DNA of 64,000 bases. Source: Flavobacterium alkalisoli (lineage in GTDB: Bacteria; Bacteroidota; Bacteroidia; Flavobacteriales; Flavobacteriaceae). Location: positions 2,232,001 to 2,296,000 of the forward strand of contig NZ_CP042831.1 of assembly GCF_008000935.1 (NCBI RefSeq), in the 5' to 3' direction. Every line of letters begins with the position of its first letter. Position 1 is the stretch's first letter. The notes beneath the pieces were generated by a model, which was not told where the DNA came from, made no database searches, and was given only the letters and a program-made list of their open reading frames with translations. Both the position numbers and the translations under genes were made by a program. Shown here one piece after another: positions 14,640-24,339 of this stretch.

Positions 14640-17384
14640 ATGAAAGTAAGATTTCTCCTTACCCTTTTTTTAATAGTCACTCTTAAACTTACCGCTCAGG
14701 ATTTACTTCCCTTTGTAGAGAACTTTACAAAGGCAGATTATAATGGAGATAATCAGGTTTGGAGTGTAAATCAGGGTGATGATAATGCGCTTTACTTTGC
14801 CAACACACATTATTTTTTACGTTTTAACGGAGTAAAATGGGAAAAATACTCTCTGCCAAATAAAACCATTATCAGATCTATTTATGCCGATGCTGATAAG
14901 ATTTATTGTGGCTCTTATCGCGAGTTTGGTTACTGGAAAAGGATAAATGGTGTAATGGAATACTTTTCGTTATCAAAAGACAAGAATATTTTCACAGGAA
15001 GTTTTGATAATGAAGAGATTTGGAAAATATTTAAGCATGACGGTAAATTTTATTTTCAGTCTTTTAATGCTTTATATGTAGAAAATAACGGAGAGGTAGA
15101 AAAATTAAGATTCCCTTCGCTTGTTTCTTACTGTTATGTGGTAGACAATAAAATATATGCAGCTTCGGTTCAACATGGTATCTATGTCCTTAATAACAAC
15201 ACATGGGAAAAGATTACCGCTTGGACTCAGTTAGAAAATAATGTTATTCATGGTATGGAAATGAATAACGGACGCTTTTTTATATTCACAAAAAACAACG
15301 GCGTTTTTGTGGGAGATGAAAAGGGTATAACATCTTGGGATTCCCCCGTAAATAATCTGCTGAGACAAAATATTATTCTTTCTGCCAAGTTTATTGATGC
15401 TAATAGGCTCGCAATAGGCAGCGCCTTAAAAGGTATTTATATAGTAGACATAAATACCAATTCATATTACAATATAAACAGGCAAAACGCTTTAAATAAT
15501 AACGCAGTACTCTCTATTACTCTGGATAAGGAAAAAGACCTTTGGTTAGGGCTTGATAATGGTATAGCACATGTTGAGGTCAATTCTCCTGTATCCGTAT
15601 TTTTTGATAACTCGGGTATTTTAGGTTCCGTTTATTCACTTTCTGTTACTAATGATGAGTATTTGTTTGCTACTAACCACGGACTCTTTAAATATAGCGA
15701 TAAATCGCTTAGAACGGTTGAAGGTTCACAAGGTCAGGTTTGGGATATTTATAAGCACGGTTCTGAGTATATAATAGGTCATAATGACGGTACCTTTAAG
15801 TATGATGGTAAATCGTTTGTAAAGAGAGGAGCTATAAATGGGGGTTGGCGATTTATTAAAAGCGATTATGATCAGGCTTATTTTCAGGCTAATTATGCAG
15901 GTATAGCAGTGTATAAAGATATAAATGATCTAAGTGACTATAAAAAGATTGACAGCCTTAGTAAACCCCTTAAAAACCTGGCGCAAAACAAACCAGGTGA
16001 AATTTGGGCTGCTGATAATTACCGTGGATTATACAGGATAACCTATGATTCCGGTTTTAATACAATCCGTTTTACCGATGTGTCTAAGCAAAATGGTATA
16101 GATAACGATTATGCCGTTAAGATTTTTAGGTATAGGGATGAAATATTGTTTTACATAGATAATACATGGTATACCTATAATAGTATTAACTCTAAGCTGG
16201 AGGAAAATAAGATTTTTAATGATTCTTTTAGGAACATAACAGATGTATCGCCTATAGATGATAACCGTTTTTTAGTTATTAAAAACGGCTTACTTTATTT
16301 GATAGCAAGAGATGCTAAAGGTTTTGTGTGGCACCTTTTACCTGAAAAATACTATCAGGGTAAACTAATAATGGAAGATACGCGAGTGTTTAAAGGCGGA
16401 GATAATCTATTAGTGAATCTTGATGACGGATTTTTAAGTTTTGATGATTCCAATACTGTAAAAATGAAGTCGGATATTATTATTGAGGCTTTTTACAAAG
16501 ACAAACTGATAGGGCAGGACACAAAGATTAAATACAATCAGCCGGTTGAAATGAATATTTTAACCGATTATTACGGGTATAACAAGCCCGATTTGTTTTA
16601 CAGGCTCAATAATGAGGGAAATTACCAGGCTGTTAAGAATGGTAATGTAAATCTGAATAACCTAAGTAGCGGACAACAGGAGTTTTCTGTATACTACAAT
16701 AATGGTAAAGAGTATATTGAAGTTGCCAGCTACAAATTTCATGTAGCATTACCATGGTATTTTTCTGTTTGGATGATAGTTGTATATGTGTTGGTTGTTT
16801 CTTCGGTGTTCTTTGTGTATTATCGCTGGAATAAGGTGAGGTATATACAAAAGATAAGACTAAATGATGAAGAGCTTAAGCACAGAAAAGAAATACTTGA
16901 GCTTGAAATGGAGGCAGAAAATAAAATGAGACAGCAACAACATGAAAAGCACATGCTTGAAATGGAGGTGCAGAATAAAGCTTCGGAGGTTGCAGGTAAA
17001 TCATTATCTATTGCCAAGCATAGCGAAATGATAGAAAGTATTCAGGAAGCATTAGAAAGCAAAGCTGAAGGTGATGAGCTTAAAGGAAAAATCAAGAAAA
17101 TTATTAAAACCAGTTCGATTAGTAAAAATGAATGGCAGAGTTTTGAGAAAAACCTTATAAAAAGCCATGAAGAATTTGTGGACAGACTTACTCAAAAATA
17201 TCCAACCCTTACTTCAAAAGATATTAAACTGAGTATCTATTTAAAGATGAATTTATCGTCTAAAGAAATAGCTCCTTTAATGAATATTTCTTATCGCGGC
17301 GTAGAACTACATCGATACAGATTGAGAAAAAAATTAAATATAAATCAGGAAGAAAGTCTCTATAGCTTTATGATTAATGTATAA
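14640..17384 (+). CDS. Membrane-spanning beta-propeller / Y_Y_Y / LuxR-HTH regulator of locus 1
   Basis: The 914-residue protein has a signal peptide (1-19), a propeller of repeated two-component-regulator-type blades (about 30-640; for example KDLWLGLDNGIAHVEV), and a Y_Y_Y domain. One membrane helix follows (about 705-730, WYFSVWMIVVYVLVVSSVFF), then a charged coiled coil and a C-terminal LuxR-type HTH (SKEIAPLMNISYRGVELHRY, then RLRKK). No histidine kinase or receiver domain is present, so it should sense a glycan in the periplasm and act on DNA directly from the membrane. It lies just upstream of susC on the same strand and has a paralogue at 52493, so it is the probable activator of this locus. 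Confidence 0.88.
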   Translation: MKVRFLLTLFLIVTLKLTAQDLLPFVENFTKADYNGDNQVWSVNQGDDNALYFANTHYFLRFNGVKWEKYSLPNKTIIRSIYADADKIYCGSYREFGYWKRINGVMEYFSLSKDKNIFTGSFDNEEIWKIFKHDGKFYFQSFNALYVENNGEVEKLRFPSLVSYCYVVDNKIYAASVQHGIYVLNNNTWEKITAWTQLENNVIHGMEMNNGRFFIFTKNNGVFVGDEKGITSWDSPVNNLLRQNIILSAKFIDANRLAIGSALKGIYIVDINTNSYYNINRQNALNNNAVLSITLDKEKDLWLGLDNGIAHVEVNSPVSVFFDNSGILGSVYSLSVTNDEYLFATNHGLFKYSDKSLRTVEGSQGQVWDIYKHGSEYIIGHNDGTFKYDGKSFVKRGAINGGWRFIKSDYDQAYFQANYAGIAVYKDINDLSDYKKIDSLSKPLKNLAQNKPGEIWAADNYRGLYRITYDSGFNTIRFTDVSKQNGIDNDYAVKIFRYRDEILFYIDNTWYTYNSINSKLEENKIFNDSFRNITDVSPIDDNRFLVIKNGLLYLIARDAKGFVWHLLPEKYYQGKLIMEDTRVFKGGDNLLVNLDDGFLSFDDSNTVKMKSDIIIEAFYKDKLIGQDTKIKYNQPVEMNILTDYYGYNKPDLFYRLNNEGNYQAVKNGNVNLNNLSSGQQEFSVYYNNGKEYIEVASYKFHVALPWYFSVWMIVVYVLVVSSVFFVYYRWNKVRYIQKIRLNDEELKHRKEILELEMEAENKMRQQQHEKHMLEMEVQNKASEVAGKSLSIAKHSEMIESIQEALESKAEGDELKGKIKKIIKTSSISKNEWQSFEKNLIKSHEEFVDRLTQKYPTLTSKDIKLSIYLKMNLSSKEIAPLMNISYRGVELHRYRLRKKLNINQEESLYSFMINV

Positions 17385-17545
17385 TTGAGCCTCGTTTTTT
17401 ATCTAAAAACTATTTTTTAACTACAATAATTATCATATTTCAACTCATCAATACTACATCATTAGCTGTTTTAATGATGTACCTGCTTCTTTTGTATCTT
17501 TTTGTTATTAAGTGTTTTATGTCTTAAAATAGCATGTATGATGTG

Positions 17546-17581
17546 CTTAAGATATGCTTAAGAAAGGCACACTACAACGTT
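17546..17581 (+). promoter_or_regulatory. Candidate operator of the propeller-LuxR regulator, upstream of susC 1
   Basis: Two TTAAG-containing repeats 11 bp apart (CTTAAG at 17546 and at 17557) are followed by AAA, 8 bp, and ACAACGTT at 17574-17581, 45 bp before the susC ATG. CTTAAGAAA-N8-ACAACGTT occurs again with identical spacing upstream of the second susC. A weak -7 box TAACTTTA is at 17606-17613. Binding by the regulator is inferred. Confidence 0.62.
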
Positions 17582-17626
17582 ATAGTCACTAATTTAGTGT
17601 TCAACTAACTTTAACATAATCGATTT

Positions 17627-20600
17627 ATGAAAAACTTTATTCTTGGAGTATTTCTTATGCTTGGTGGTTATATAACCTATGCACAGGAAATAACAGGAAA
17701 GGTAGTGGATGAAAGCGGTCTGCCTATTCCTGATGTTTATATTGTGGCCACACAATCTAACACAAGTACAGTTGCCGATTTAGATGGTAATTTTACCATT
17801 ACGGCAAAAGAAGGGGAGCCCCTTACGTTTTCAATGCTTGGATTTGATACAATGACAGTAAATGCTTCAACTGGCATGTCTGTTACATTGAAACCAAGTG
17901 CCGACTCTACACTTGAAGAGGTGGTAGTTGTAGGTTACGGTACTACAAAAAGATCTGACTTAACAGGTGCTGTAGGTACAGTTAAGGCAGAGCAGTTTGC
18001 AAAACAGCCTCAGTACAATGCAATGGGTTCTATTCAGGGTAAAATTGCCGGTGTTAACATTATTAATAATGATGCTCCGGGTGCCACTCCAACTGTACGA
18101 GTTAGAGGTTTAGGTACGGCTGTGGGTGGAAGTAGTCCTTTATATGTTGTAGACGGTATCGTTGTGGGTAGTATTGATAATATTAACCCGGGCGATATCC
18201 TTACTATGGATGTACTTAAAGATGCTTCATCTGCTGCAATTTACGGTTCTAATGCTGCAAACGGTGTAATCCTTATTACTACTAAAAAAGGAAAATCAGG
18301 AACAATGAAAATTTCTGCAAGTTCATCTTATGCAGTAAAATCATTGCTTAACAAAGTTGAAATGGCAAATTCAAGCCAGTATGTAACTTATTTTAATGAA
18401 AATCTTACTTTCCAGGGAAGAACCTCAGGATTCTTACAGGAAAATCAGCCGTATGATACTGACTGGTTAGATGAGACTACTGATTTAGGTAAAACTACAA
18501 TCAACAGCATTGCTATTTCAGGAGGTAGTGACAATGCAGATTATTATGTAAGTTATAACAACTATTCTGAAGACGGTATTCTTGATAATCAAAAGATTGC
18601 AAGAAACACTTTACGCTCTAATACTTCATTTAAGGTATTAGATAACAGGCTTAAACTAAGCCAAAATGTTACTTATGCTCATACAAGAATAAACCCTAAA
18701 CCTTTTGGTGCGTTTAATGATGCTTACAGACAGGCTCCTATAGTACCTACTCATTATGATAATGGTGCTTTTGGTCAGGCTTTCTATAATACAACAACAG
18801 GTATGGTTGGTTATGTTGCCGGAGACGGTGAAAGTATAGGTAGACTAAACTCTATAGGTAACCCTCTTGCTAATGTATATTACCAAAATGAAGAAACTAA
18901 TGTAGATTATCTTCAGGGTATGTTTGATGCAGAGTTAAAGGTTACTAATTGGTTAAAAGTTAACTCAAGGCTGGGACTTACTAAGAGTTTTGCTAAAACA
19001 AGAACTTTTAGCGATATTAAAGGTATTTGGTTAACAAATGACCCAACAAGAACTGAGCAGCAGTTTATTGATAATCAAATTGCAAACCCAGAATCTGTAA
19101 CATGGGCAAACAACTCATTAGAATATAAAAATGTAGAAAGTTTCCGTTACAACTGGGATACCTTCTTTACAATTAACAAGTCTTTTGAGAACCATAATTT
19201 TACAGTTATAGGTGGTATTACTAAAGATAAGAGAAATGATGTTTATACTGCAAGGGTAAAAGACTGGAATGTACCTTATGAAGAGCAATATTGGAATATA
19301 GACCAATCTCAGGGATATACAGCCGAAGCATCACAATTCTACAGTACGCCAATTCATTTACTTTCTTATTTTGGCCGTGTTGAGTATAATTATAATGAAA
19401 AGTATTTAGTTACTGCTAATATAAGAAGAGACGGTAACAGTAATTTTAAAGAAAATGCAGAATACTGGGGTACATTCCCTTCTTTCTCTGCAGGATGGGT
19501 ACTTTCAAAAGAAGACTTCCTAAGCAATGTAAGTTTTGTTAACTTCCTTAAAATAAGAGGTGGATATGGTGAAATTGGTAATGCAAGTGTTCCTTTCAAT
19601 TTAACAACTCTTAGATCAGGAAACAATAGTGGTTCATACAATTATGTATTAGGACCAAACCAGGATATGGTATTTGGTAGTTATTATTCTTCCCCGGCTT
19701 TACCTATATCATGGGAAACTACAAAAGAGTGGAATGCCGGTGTTGATTTTGAATTACTTAACAGAAGACTTACAGGTAGTTTAGACTACTACCACAGGCT
19801 TACAGATGGTGCAAACTTATTAATCAATCCTGTCCTTAATTCTGCTGCCAGTACTGCTTTTTATGATGAGGCGTGTGATATTCTTAACGAAGGTTTTGAA
19901 ATTGGCCTAAACTGGAGAGATACTCTAGGTGATGATTTTAACTATTTTATAGGGGGTACATTTGCTAACAATAAAAACACAGTTCAAAATGTTAAACCTG
20001 CTTATGATGGTTATACAGGTGGTAGCTTAGCTAACGGTCAGATAACCAAAAGACTTACAGAAGGTCAGCCTATCTATTCATGGTGGATGTATGAGGCAGA
20101 TGGTGTTTGGCAAACTCAGGAAGAGATTGATGCTAATCCGCATATTGCAGGAGCACAGCCGGGTCATTTAAAATATAAAGACCAAAATGGTGACGGAAGA
20201 ATTGATGATGCCGATAAAAAGACTTTTGGTTCTTATATCCCTACCTTTACTTATGGTATCAACGTCGGATTCAATTACAAGAACATAGATTTTTCTGTTG
20301 ATGGTTATGGCGTAGGCGGTAATAAAGTTTATAACGGACTTAAAGGTACGCGTATTGACGGAGGTGAAAACTTCCCTGTAGATATGTTTGACGGTCGTTG
20401 GACTGGTCCTGGTACTTCAAACTCTACACCGGGAGCAAACAGAGATTCAAGAGCTTCAAGCTACTATCTTGAAGATGGTGATTATTTCAGAATTAATAAC
20501 ATTACTGTAGGTTATACATTTAGAGAATTGTTTAAAGGTATAGAATCAGTAAGAGTATACGGTACGGCTCAAAACCCATTCCTGTTTACTAAATACAGCG

Positions 20601-20713
20601 GATTTACGCCGGAGATAAACAGTAATGGTTTACCGGGAGAAACTACGGGTATAGAGCTTTCTGCTTATCCTAACACTAAGAGTTTCATTTTTGGTGTATC
20701 ACTAACATTATAA
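17627..20713 (+). CDS. susC: SusC-like TonB-dependent outer-membrane glycan importer, locus 1
   Basis: The 1028-residue protein has a signal peptide (to about residue 19) and an N-terminal carboxypeptidase-D-like domain (ITGKVVDESGLPIPDVYIVA). The TonB box/plug region follows (LEEVVVVGYGTTKRSDLTGA; RVRGLGTAVGG; LKDASSAAIYGSNAANGVIL), then a large beta barrel ending in a C-terminal FIFGVSLTL strand. It carries oligosaccharides across the outer membrane using TonB energy, under a SusD lid. susD starts 10 bp downstream. Family membership is certain; the substrate is inferred from the GH144 and GH3 enzymes after it, probably a beta-glucan. Confidence 0.95.
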   Translation: MKNFILGVFLMLGGYITYAQEITGKVVDESGLPIPDVYIVATQSNTSTVADLDGNFTITAKEGEPLTFSMLGFDTMTVNASTGMSVTLKPSADSTLEEVVVVGYGTTKRSDLTGAVGTVKAEQFAKQPQYNAMGSIQGKIAGVNIINNDAPGATPTVRVRGLGTAVGGSSPLYVVDGIVVGSIDNINPGDILTMDVLKDASSAAIYGSNAANGVILITTKKGKSGTMKISASSSYAVKSLLNKVEMANSSQYVTYFNENLTFQGRTSGFLQENQPYDTDWLDETTDLGKTTINSIAISGGSDNADYYVSYNNYSEDGILDNQKIARNTLRSNTSFKVLDNRLKLSQNVTYAHTRINPKPFGAFNDAYRQAPIVPTHYDNGAFGQAFYNTTTGMVGYVAGDGESIGRLNSIGNPLANVYYQNEETNVDYLQGMFDAELKVTNWLKVNSRLGLTKSFAKTRTFSDIKGIWLTNDPTRTEQQFIDNQIANPESVTWANNSLEYKNVESFRYNWDTFFTINKSFENHNFTVIGGITKDKRNDVYTARVKDWNVPYEEQYWNIDQSQGYTAEASQFYSTPIHLLSYFGRVEYNYNEKYLVTANIRRDGNSNFKENAEYWGTFPSFSAGWVLSKEDFLSNVSFVNFLKIRGGYGEIGNASVPFNLTTLRSGNNSGSYNYVLGPNQDMVFGSYYSSPALPISWETTKEWNAGVDFELLNRRLTGSLDYYHRLTDGANLLINPVLNSAASTAFYDEACDILNEGFEIGLNWRDTLGDDFNYFIGGTFANNKNTVQNVKPAYDGYTGGSLANGQITKRLTEGQPIYSWWMYEADGVWQTQEEIDANPHIAGAQPGHLKYKDQNGDGRIDDADKKTFGSYIPTFTYGINVGFNYKNIDFSVDGYGVGGNKVYNGLKGTRIDGGENFPVDMFDGRWTGPGTSNSTPGANRDSRASSYYLEDGDYFRINNITVGYTFRELFKGIESVRVYGTAQNPFLFTKYSGFTPEINSNGLPGETTGIELSAYPNTKSFIFGVSLTL

Positions 20714-20723
20714 AATTGGCATT

Positions 20724-22139
20724 ATGAAAAATCAATATAGAAAAATAGTTTGTATGTTTTTTGCAGCTGCATTTTTAGCTGGCTGTAGTGAAGATTATCT
20801 TGATGTACCGTCAAGAGAAAATCTTGAAACAGATCAGGCAACTCCCGATGCTCTTGTTATAGGTATATACGGGCAGCTTACAGAGTGGGATTACGCATTC
20901 TCTTATCTTGGAATAACAGAAATCTTATCTGACAATTCAGATAAAGGTAGTTCACCTTCTGATACAGGAGGAGATAAGCAGGAACTGGATCAGTTATTAT
21001 TTACAAGTAGTTCAGGCTCTTTTGGAGCTATGTGGTCTAACTGGTATAAATCTATCGGTCGTGCTACGGCAGCTATCGAACTAACAGAGACTTATGAAGG
21101 GATAAGTGATGCTCACAGAAGCCGCTTAATAGGTGAGGCAGAGTTCTTAAGGGCATACAACTATTTCTTTCTTGTAAGAGGTTGGGGCGATGTGCCATTA
21201 CAACATATAAATCTGGTAGATAGAGTTTCTAAAGAAGAGGTATATGCTTATATAGAACAGGACCTTTTAGACGCTATTGACAGATTACCACAAAAAAGTG
21301 AATACGCTTCTGAAGATTTAGGACGTGCTACTAAAGGTGCTGCACAGGCACTACTTTCTAAAGTATACTTATATCAGGAAAAATGGCAGGAAGCTTATGA
21401 TATGGCTCAAACTGTAATTACTTCCGGTCAATATGGCCTTGAAGCAGACTATGCTGTGCTTTGGAGAGCCAGTAGCGAAAATGGTACAGAGTCTATATTT
21501 GAAGTACAGGCAAGAGGTGAATCTGTAGCTCACGGTGTACAACAATATTCGCAAACACAAGGTGCTCGTGGTACCAGTGGTTGGGGTTGGGGCTTTAATA
21601 CGCCATCACAAAACCTTCTTGATGCATTTAATGCAGAAGGTGATGTTATCCGTAGAGATGCTACAATCATTTTTGCAGGTGAAACATTATTTGACGGACG
21701 TGAGGTAAGTGCATCGGTTGAAAACCCAATGTACAATGAAAAAGCTTATTCCAGCGCAAATGCAGGTGACGGAGACGGAGATAAAAACATCCGTGTATTA
21801 AGACTTGGTGAAATATACCTTATTGCTGCAGAGGCTGCAAACGAATTAGGTAATACAGGAGCTGCACTTACTAACCTGAATGTTGTGAGAGAGAGGGTAG
21901 ATCTTGATCCTGTAACAGGAATATCAGGAGTTGCTCTTAGACAGGCAATTTGGAAAGAAAGAAGGCTTGAACTTGCTTTTGAGCACGACAGATGGTTTGA
22001 CCTGATTAGAACAGGACAGGCTGCTGCAGCTATGCAGGCAAATGGTAAAACATTTATTGTAGGTACACACGAGTTATTCCCAATACCTTACAATCAGTTG
22101 ATCCAAACTCCTGAAATGTCTCAAAACCCTGGTTATTAA
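20724..22139 (+). CDS. susD: SusD-like surface glycan-binding lipoprotein, locus 1
   Basis: The 471-residue protein has a lipoprotein signal (FLAGC, C21) followed by DYLDVPSRENLETDQ and the SusD/RagB helical repeats. These include RSRLIGEAEFLRAYNYFFLV, GAAQALLSKVYLY and the C-terminal WKERRLELAFEHDRWFDLIR, then ELFPIPYNQL. It sits over the SusC barrel and hands it bound oligosaccharides. It follows susC by 10 bp. A perfect hairpin lies between this gene and the enzyme genes and may set their relative expression. Confidence 0.95.
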   Translation: MKNQYRKIVCMFFAAAFLAGCSEDYLDVPSRENLETDQATPDALVIGIYGQLTEWDYAFSYLGITEILSDNSDKGSSPSDTGGDKQELDQLLFTSSSGSFGAMWSNWYKSIGRATAAIELTETYEGISDAHRSRLIGEAEFLRAYNYFFLVRGWGDVPLQHINLVDRVSKEEVYAYIEQDLLDAIDRLPQKSEYASEDLGRATKGAAQALLSKVYLYQEKWQEAYDMAQTVITSGQYGLEADYAVLWRASSENGTESIFEVQARGESVAHGVQQYSQTQGARGTSGWGWGFNTPSQNLLDAFNAEGDVIRRDATIIFAGETLFDGREVSASVENPMYNEKAYSSANAGDGDGDKNIRVLRLGEIYLIAAEAANELGNTGAALTNLNVVRERVDLDPVTGISGVALRQAIWKERRLELAFEHDRWFDLIRTGQAAAAMQANGKTFIVGTHELFPIPYNQLIQTPEMSQNPGY

Positions 22140-22155
22140 TAAAAAATAAATACAT

Positions 22156-22184
22156 CTTCCTCTCACGGTAATAGTGAGAGGAAG
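22156..22184 (+). repeat. Perfect intercistronic hairpin between susD and GH144 genes
   Basis: CTTCCTCTCAC (22156-22166) and GTGAGAGGAAG (22174-22184) are exact 11-bp arms with a 7-base loop. No T-run follows, so it is more likely an RNA-stabilising or processing hairpin than a terminator. It contains the GTG that opens the longer GH144 frame, which argues against that GTG as start. Confidence 0.78.
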
Positions 22185-22194
22185 ATATCTTACT

Positions 22195-23592
22195 ATGAAA
22201 ATTAAAATTACAAGTCTTAAAAGTTTAGCTTTAGCCATTCCGGCTTTATTGTTTGTAGCCTGTGGTTCGGGAACTTCTAAATCTGAAGAAGATAAAATAG
22301 AAACTGCAGAAGAAAAGCTTACAGATGAGCAGTTGGTTGATGTGGTACAAAAGGAAACCTTTAAATATTTCTGGGATTATGCCGAACCAAATTCGGGATT
22401 AGCCCGTGAACGTTTCCATCCTGATGGTAACTACCCGCAAAACGATGCACATGTTGTTACAACGGGAGGTTCAGGTTTCGGACTTATGGCCATACTGGCA
22501 GGTATAAACCAGGATTACATTACCCGCGAACAGGGGGTAGAAAGGCTTACCCGTATTGCAAACTTTCTTGAGAATGCCGATCGTTTTCATGGTGCATGGC
22601 CACACTGGATGAACGGTAATACAGGAAAAGTACAGCCTTTTGGAAAAAAAGACAATGGTGGTGACCTTGTGGAAACCGCTTTTTTATGTGAAGGTGTCAT
22701 TTGTGTAAGAGAGTTCTTTAAGGATGGTAGCGAAGAGGAAAAAGCTCTTTCTCAAAAATTTGATGCTCTTTGGAAAGGTGTGGAGTGGAACTGGTACACA
22801 AACAATCAGAATAAGTTGTTTTGGCACTGGTCTCCGGAATATAAATGGGAAATGAACTTTGCCCTTGAAGGTTATAACGAATGTCTTATTACTTATGTAT
22901 TAGGTGCTTCTTCACCGGATCATTCTATTAAACCTGAGGTTTACCATGAGTGTTGGGCAAGAAACGGAGGCGGAATCAAATCGGGTAATGTAAAATACAA
23001 CCTTCCTTTACTGGTAAAGCACAATGGTGCCGAAGAGTATGGCGGGCCACTGTTTTGGGCACATTATTCTTATGTAGGTCTAGATCCTAATCAATTGGCA
23101 GACAAGTATGCTAATTACTGGGATATAAACTACAACCAAACTAAAATTGACTATTTGTACTGTGTGGAAAATCCTAAGCAGTATAAAGGTTATGGTGAAA
23201 ACTACTGGGGCCTTACTGCTTCTTATACGCGCAGTGAAGACGGTAGCGTAGGTTATACAGCCCACATGCCAAGTAACGATAGGGGAGTTATTTCTCCTAC
23301 GGCGGCTGTGAGCTCTATTGTATATATGCCTACAGAATCTATCGCAGCAATGCGTAATTTTTATGAAAACTATAAATCTACTATTTGGGGTCCGGCTGGT
23401 TTTTATGATGCACACAGTGCAGAGTATGATAACTGGGCAGCAAAAAGATATCTGGCAATAGACCAGGGACCTATGGTAGTTATGATTGAAAACTACCGTT
23501 CAGGATTACTTTGGGAATTGTTTATGAATGCTCCTGAAGTTCAGCAGGGTTTAACAAAACTTGGATTCCATTCAGGTAAATACGGATTTTAA
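22195..23592 (+). CDS. GH144-family beta-glucanase lipoprotein (endo-beta-1,2-glucanase type)
   Basis: The 465-residue protein has a lipoprotein signal (LLFVAC, C23) and the glucoamylase-like (PF10091) alpha/alpha toroid core. Recognisable segments are ETFKYFWDYAEPNSGLARER, TTGGSGFGLMAILAG, HWMNGNTGKVQPFGKKDNGG and YGENYWGLTASY. CAZy GH144 contains Chitinophaga endo-beta-1,2-glucanase, so cleavage of beta-1,2-glucan (sophoran) or a related branched beta-glucan at the cell surface or periplasm is likely. An in-frame GTG at 22174 falls in a hairpin, so ATG 22195 is used. The stop overlaps the next start by one base. The specificity is inferred, not proven. Confidence 0.82.
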   Translation: MKIKITSLKSLALAIPALLFVACGSGTSKSEEDKIETAEEKLTDEQLVDVVQKETFKYFWDYAEPNSGLARERFHPDGNYPQNDAHVVTTGGSGFGLMAILAGINQDYITREQGVERLTRIANFLENADRFHGAWPHWMNGNTGKVQPFGKKDNGGDLVETAFLCEGVICVREFFKDGSEEEKALSQKFDALWKGVEWNWYTNNQNKLFWHWSPEYKWEMNFALEGYNECLITYVLGASSPDHSIKPEVYHECWARNGGGIKSGNVKYNLPLLVKHNGAEEYGGPLFWAHYSYVGLDPNQLADKYANYWDINYNQTKIDYLYCVENPKQYKGYGENYWGLTASYTRSEDGSVGYTAHMPSNDRGVISPTAAVSSIVYMPTESIAAMRNFYENYKSTIWGPAGFYDAHSAEYDNWAAKRYLAIDQGPMVVMIENYRSGLLWELFMNAPEVQQGLTKLGFHSGKYGF

Positions 23593-24296
23593 TGAAGAGC
23601 TTACTTAAAACAGCTGTTGCCGCATTATTATTTAGCGTTCCTTCTTTTGCTCAGGCGGTAAAAGAAGGTTCGTTTAATGTTAAGATTCAGCAGGAAAAAC
23701 AGTTGGATTATTTATTATACGAACCGGAAGATACTAAAGAGGAGAAACCGCTTATAATATTCCTTCACGGTTCGGGAGAAAGAGGTAATGACCTCGAAAA
23801 AGTAAAGGTTCACGGACCTTTAAAATACTTGAAAGACCATAAGCTGGATGCTTATGTGTTAGCACCACAGTGCCCAAGTGACCAGTATTGGGACTCAGAA
23901 GTACTGTATAAACTGATTCAAAAGGTTCAAAAGATAAACAATATAGACAGCAGCCGAATTTATCTTACCGGACTTAGCATGGGAGGCTGGGGAGCATGGA
24001 ACCTGGCTTTTTCACATCCTGATATGTTTGCGGCACTTGTACCTATAGCCGGATTTGTAGACAGGGTACCTATGATAGAAAACTGTAAGATAAAAGATAT
24101 ACCAACACGCATTTTTCATGGTTTGCTGGATGATGTGGTAGATGTAAGTTATTCAATGGATATTTATAAAAAGCTTAAAACCTGCAGTAAGGATATAGAG
24201 CTTACCATTTTTGACGATGCTAACCACGATAGCTGGACAAGGGTTTACGATAACCCTGAAATTTATGAATGGATGTTAAAGCAGCAAAAGCAATAG
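23592..24296 (+). CDS. Secreted alpha/beta-hydrolase (carboxylesterase/PHB-depolymerase type)
   Basis: The 234-residue protein has a signal peptide (to about residue 20) and an alpha/beta-hydrolase core. The oxyanion region is IFLHGSGERGND, the nucleophile elbow TGLSMGGWGAW (Ser in GLSMG), the acid GLLDDVVDV and the catalytic His DANHDSW. Related proteins are feruloyl or acetyl esterases and PHB depolymerase-like carboxylesterases. Sitting between GH144 and GH3, it may remove acyl substituents (for example succinyl or acetyl groups) from the glucan. Its ATG is coupled to the upstream stop (TAATG). Confidence 0.8.
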   Translation: MKSLLKTAVAALLFSVPSFAQAVKEGSFNVKIQQEKQLDYLLYEPEDTKEEKPLIIFLHGSGERGNDLEKVKVHGPLKYLKDHKLDAYVLAPQCPSDQYWDSEVLYKLIQKVQKINNIDSSRIYLTGLSMGGWGAWNLAFSHPDMFAALVPIAGFVDRVPMIENCKIKDIPTRIFHGLLDDVVDVSYSMDIYKKLKTCSKDIELTIFDDANHDSWTRVYDNPEIYEWMLKQQKQ

Positions 24297-24339
24297 CAGC
24301 TGATTAATGTTGAAAGGATTCAATTTACATTACAATAAA

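Noticed and set aside
14640..17384. Hybrid two-component histidine kinase
   Set aside because: The propeller and Y_Y_Y domains suggest it, but no HisKA, HATPase or receiver motif follows; the C-terminus is a LuxR HTH.
22174..22194. GTG start for the GH144 gene
   Set aside because: The GTG is in the right arm of a perfect hairpin and adds no signal-peptide sense; ATG 22195 gives a good lipoprotein signal.
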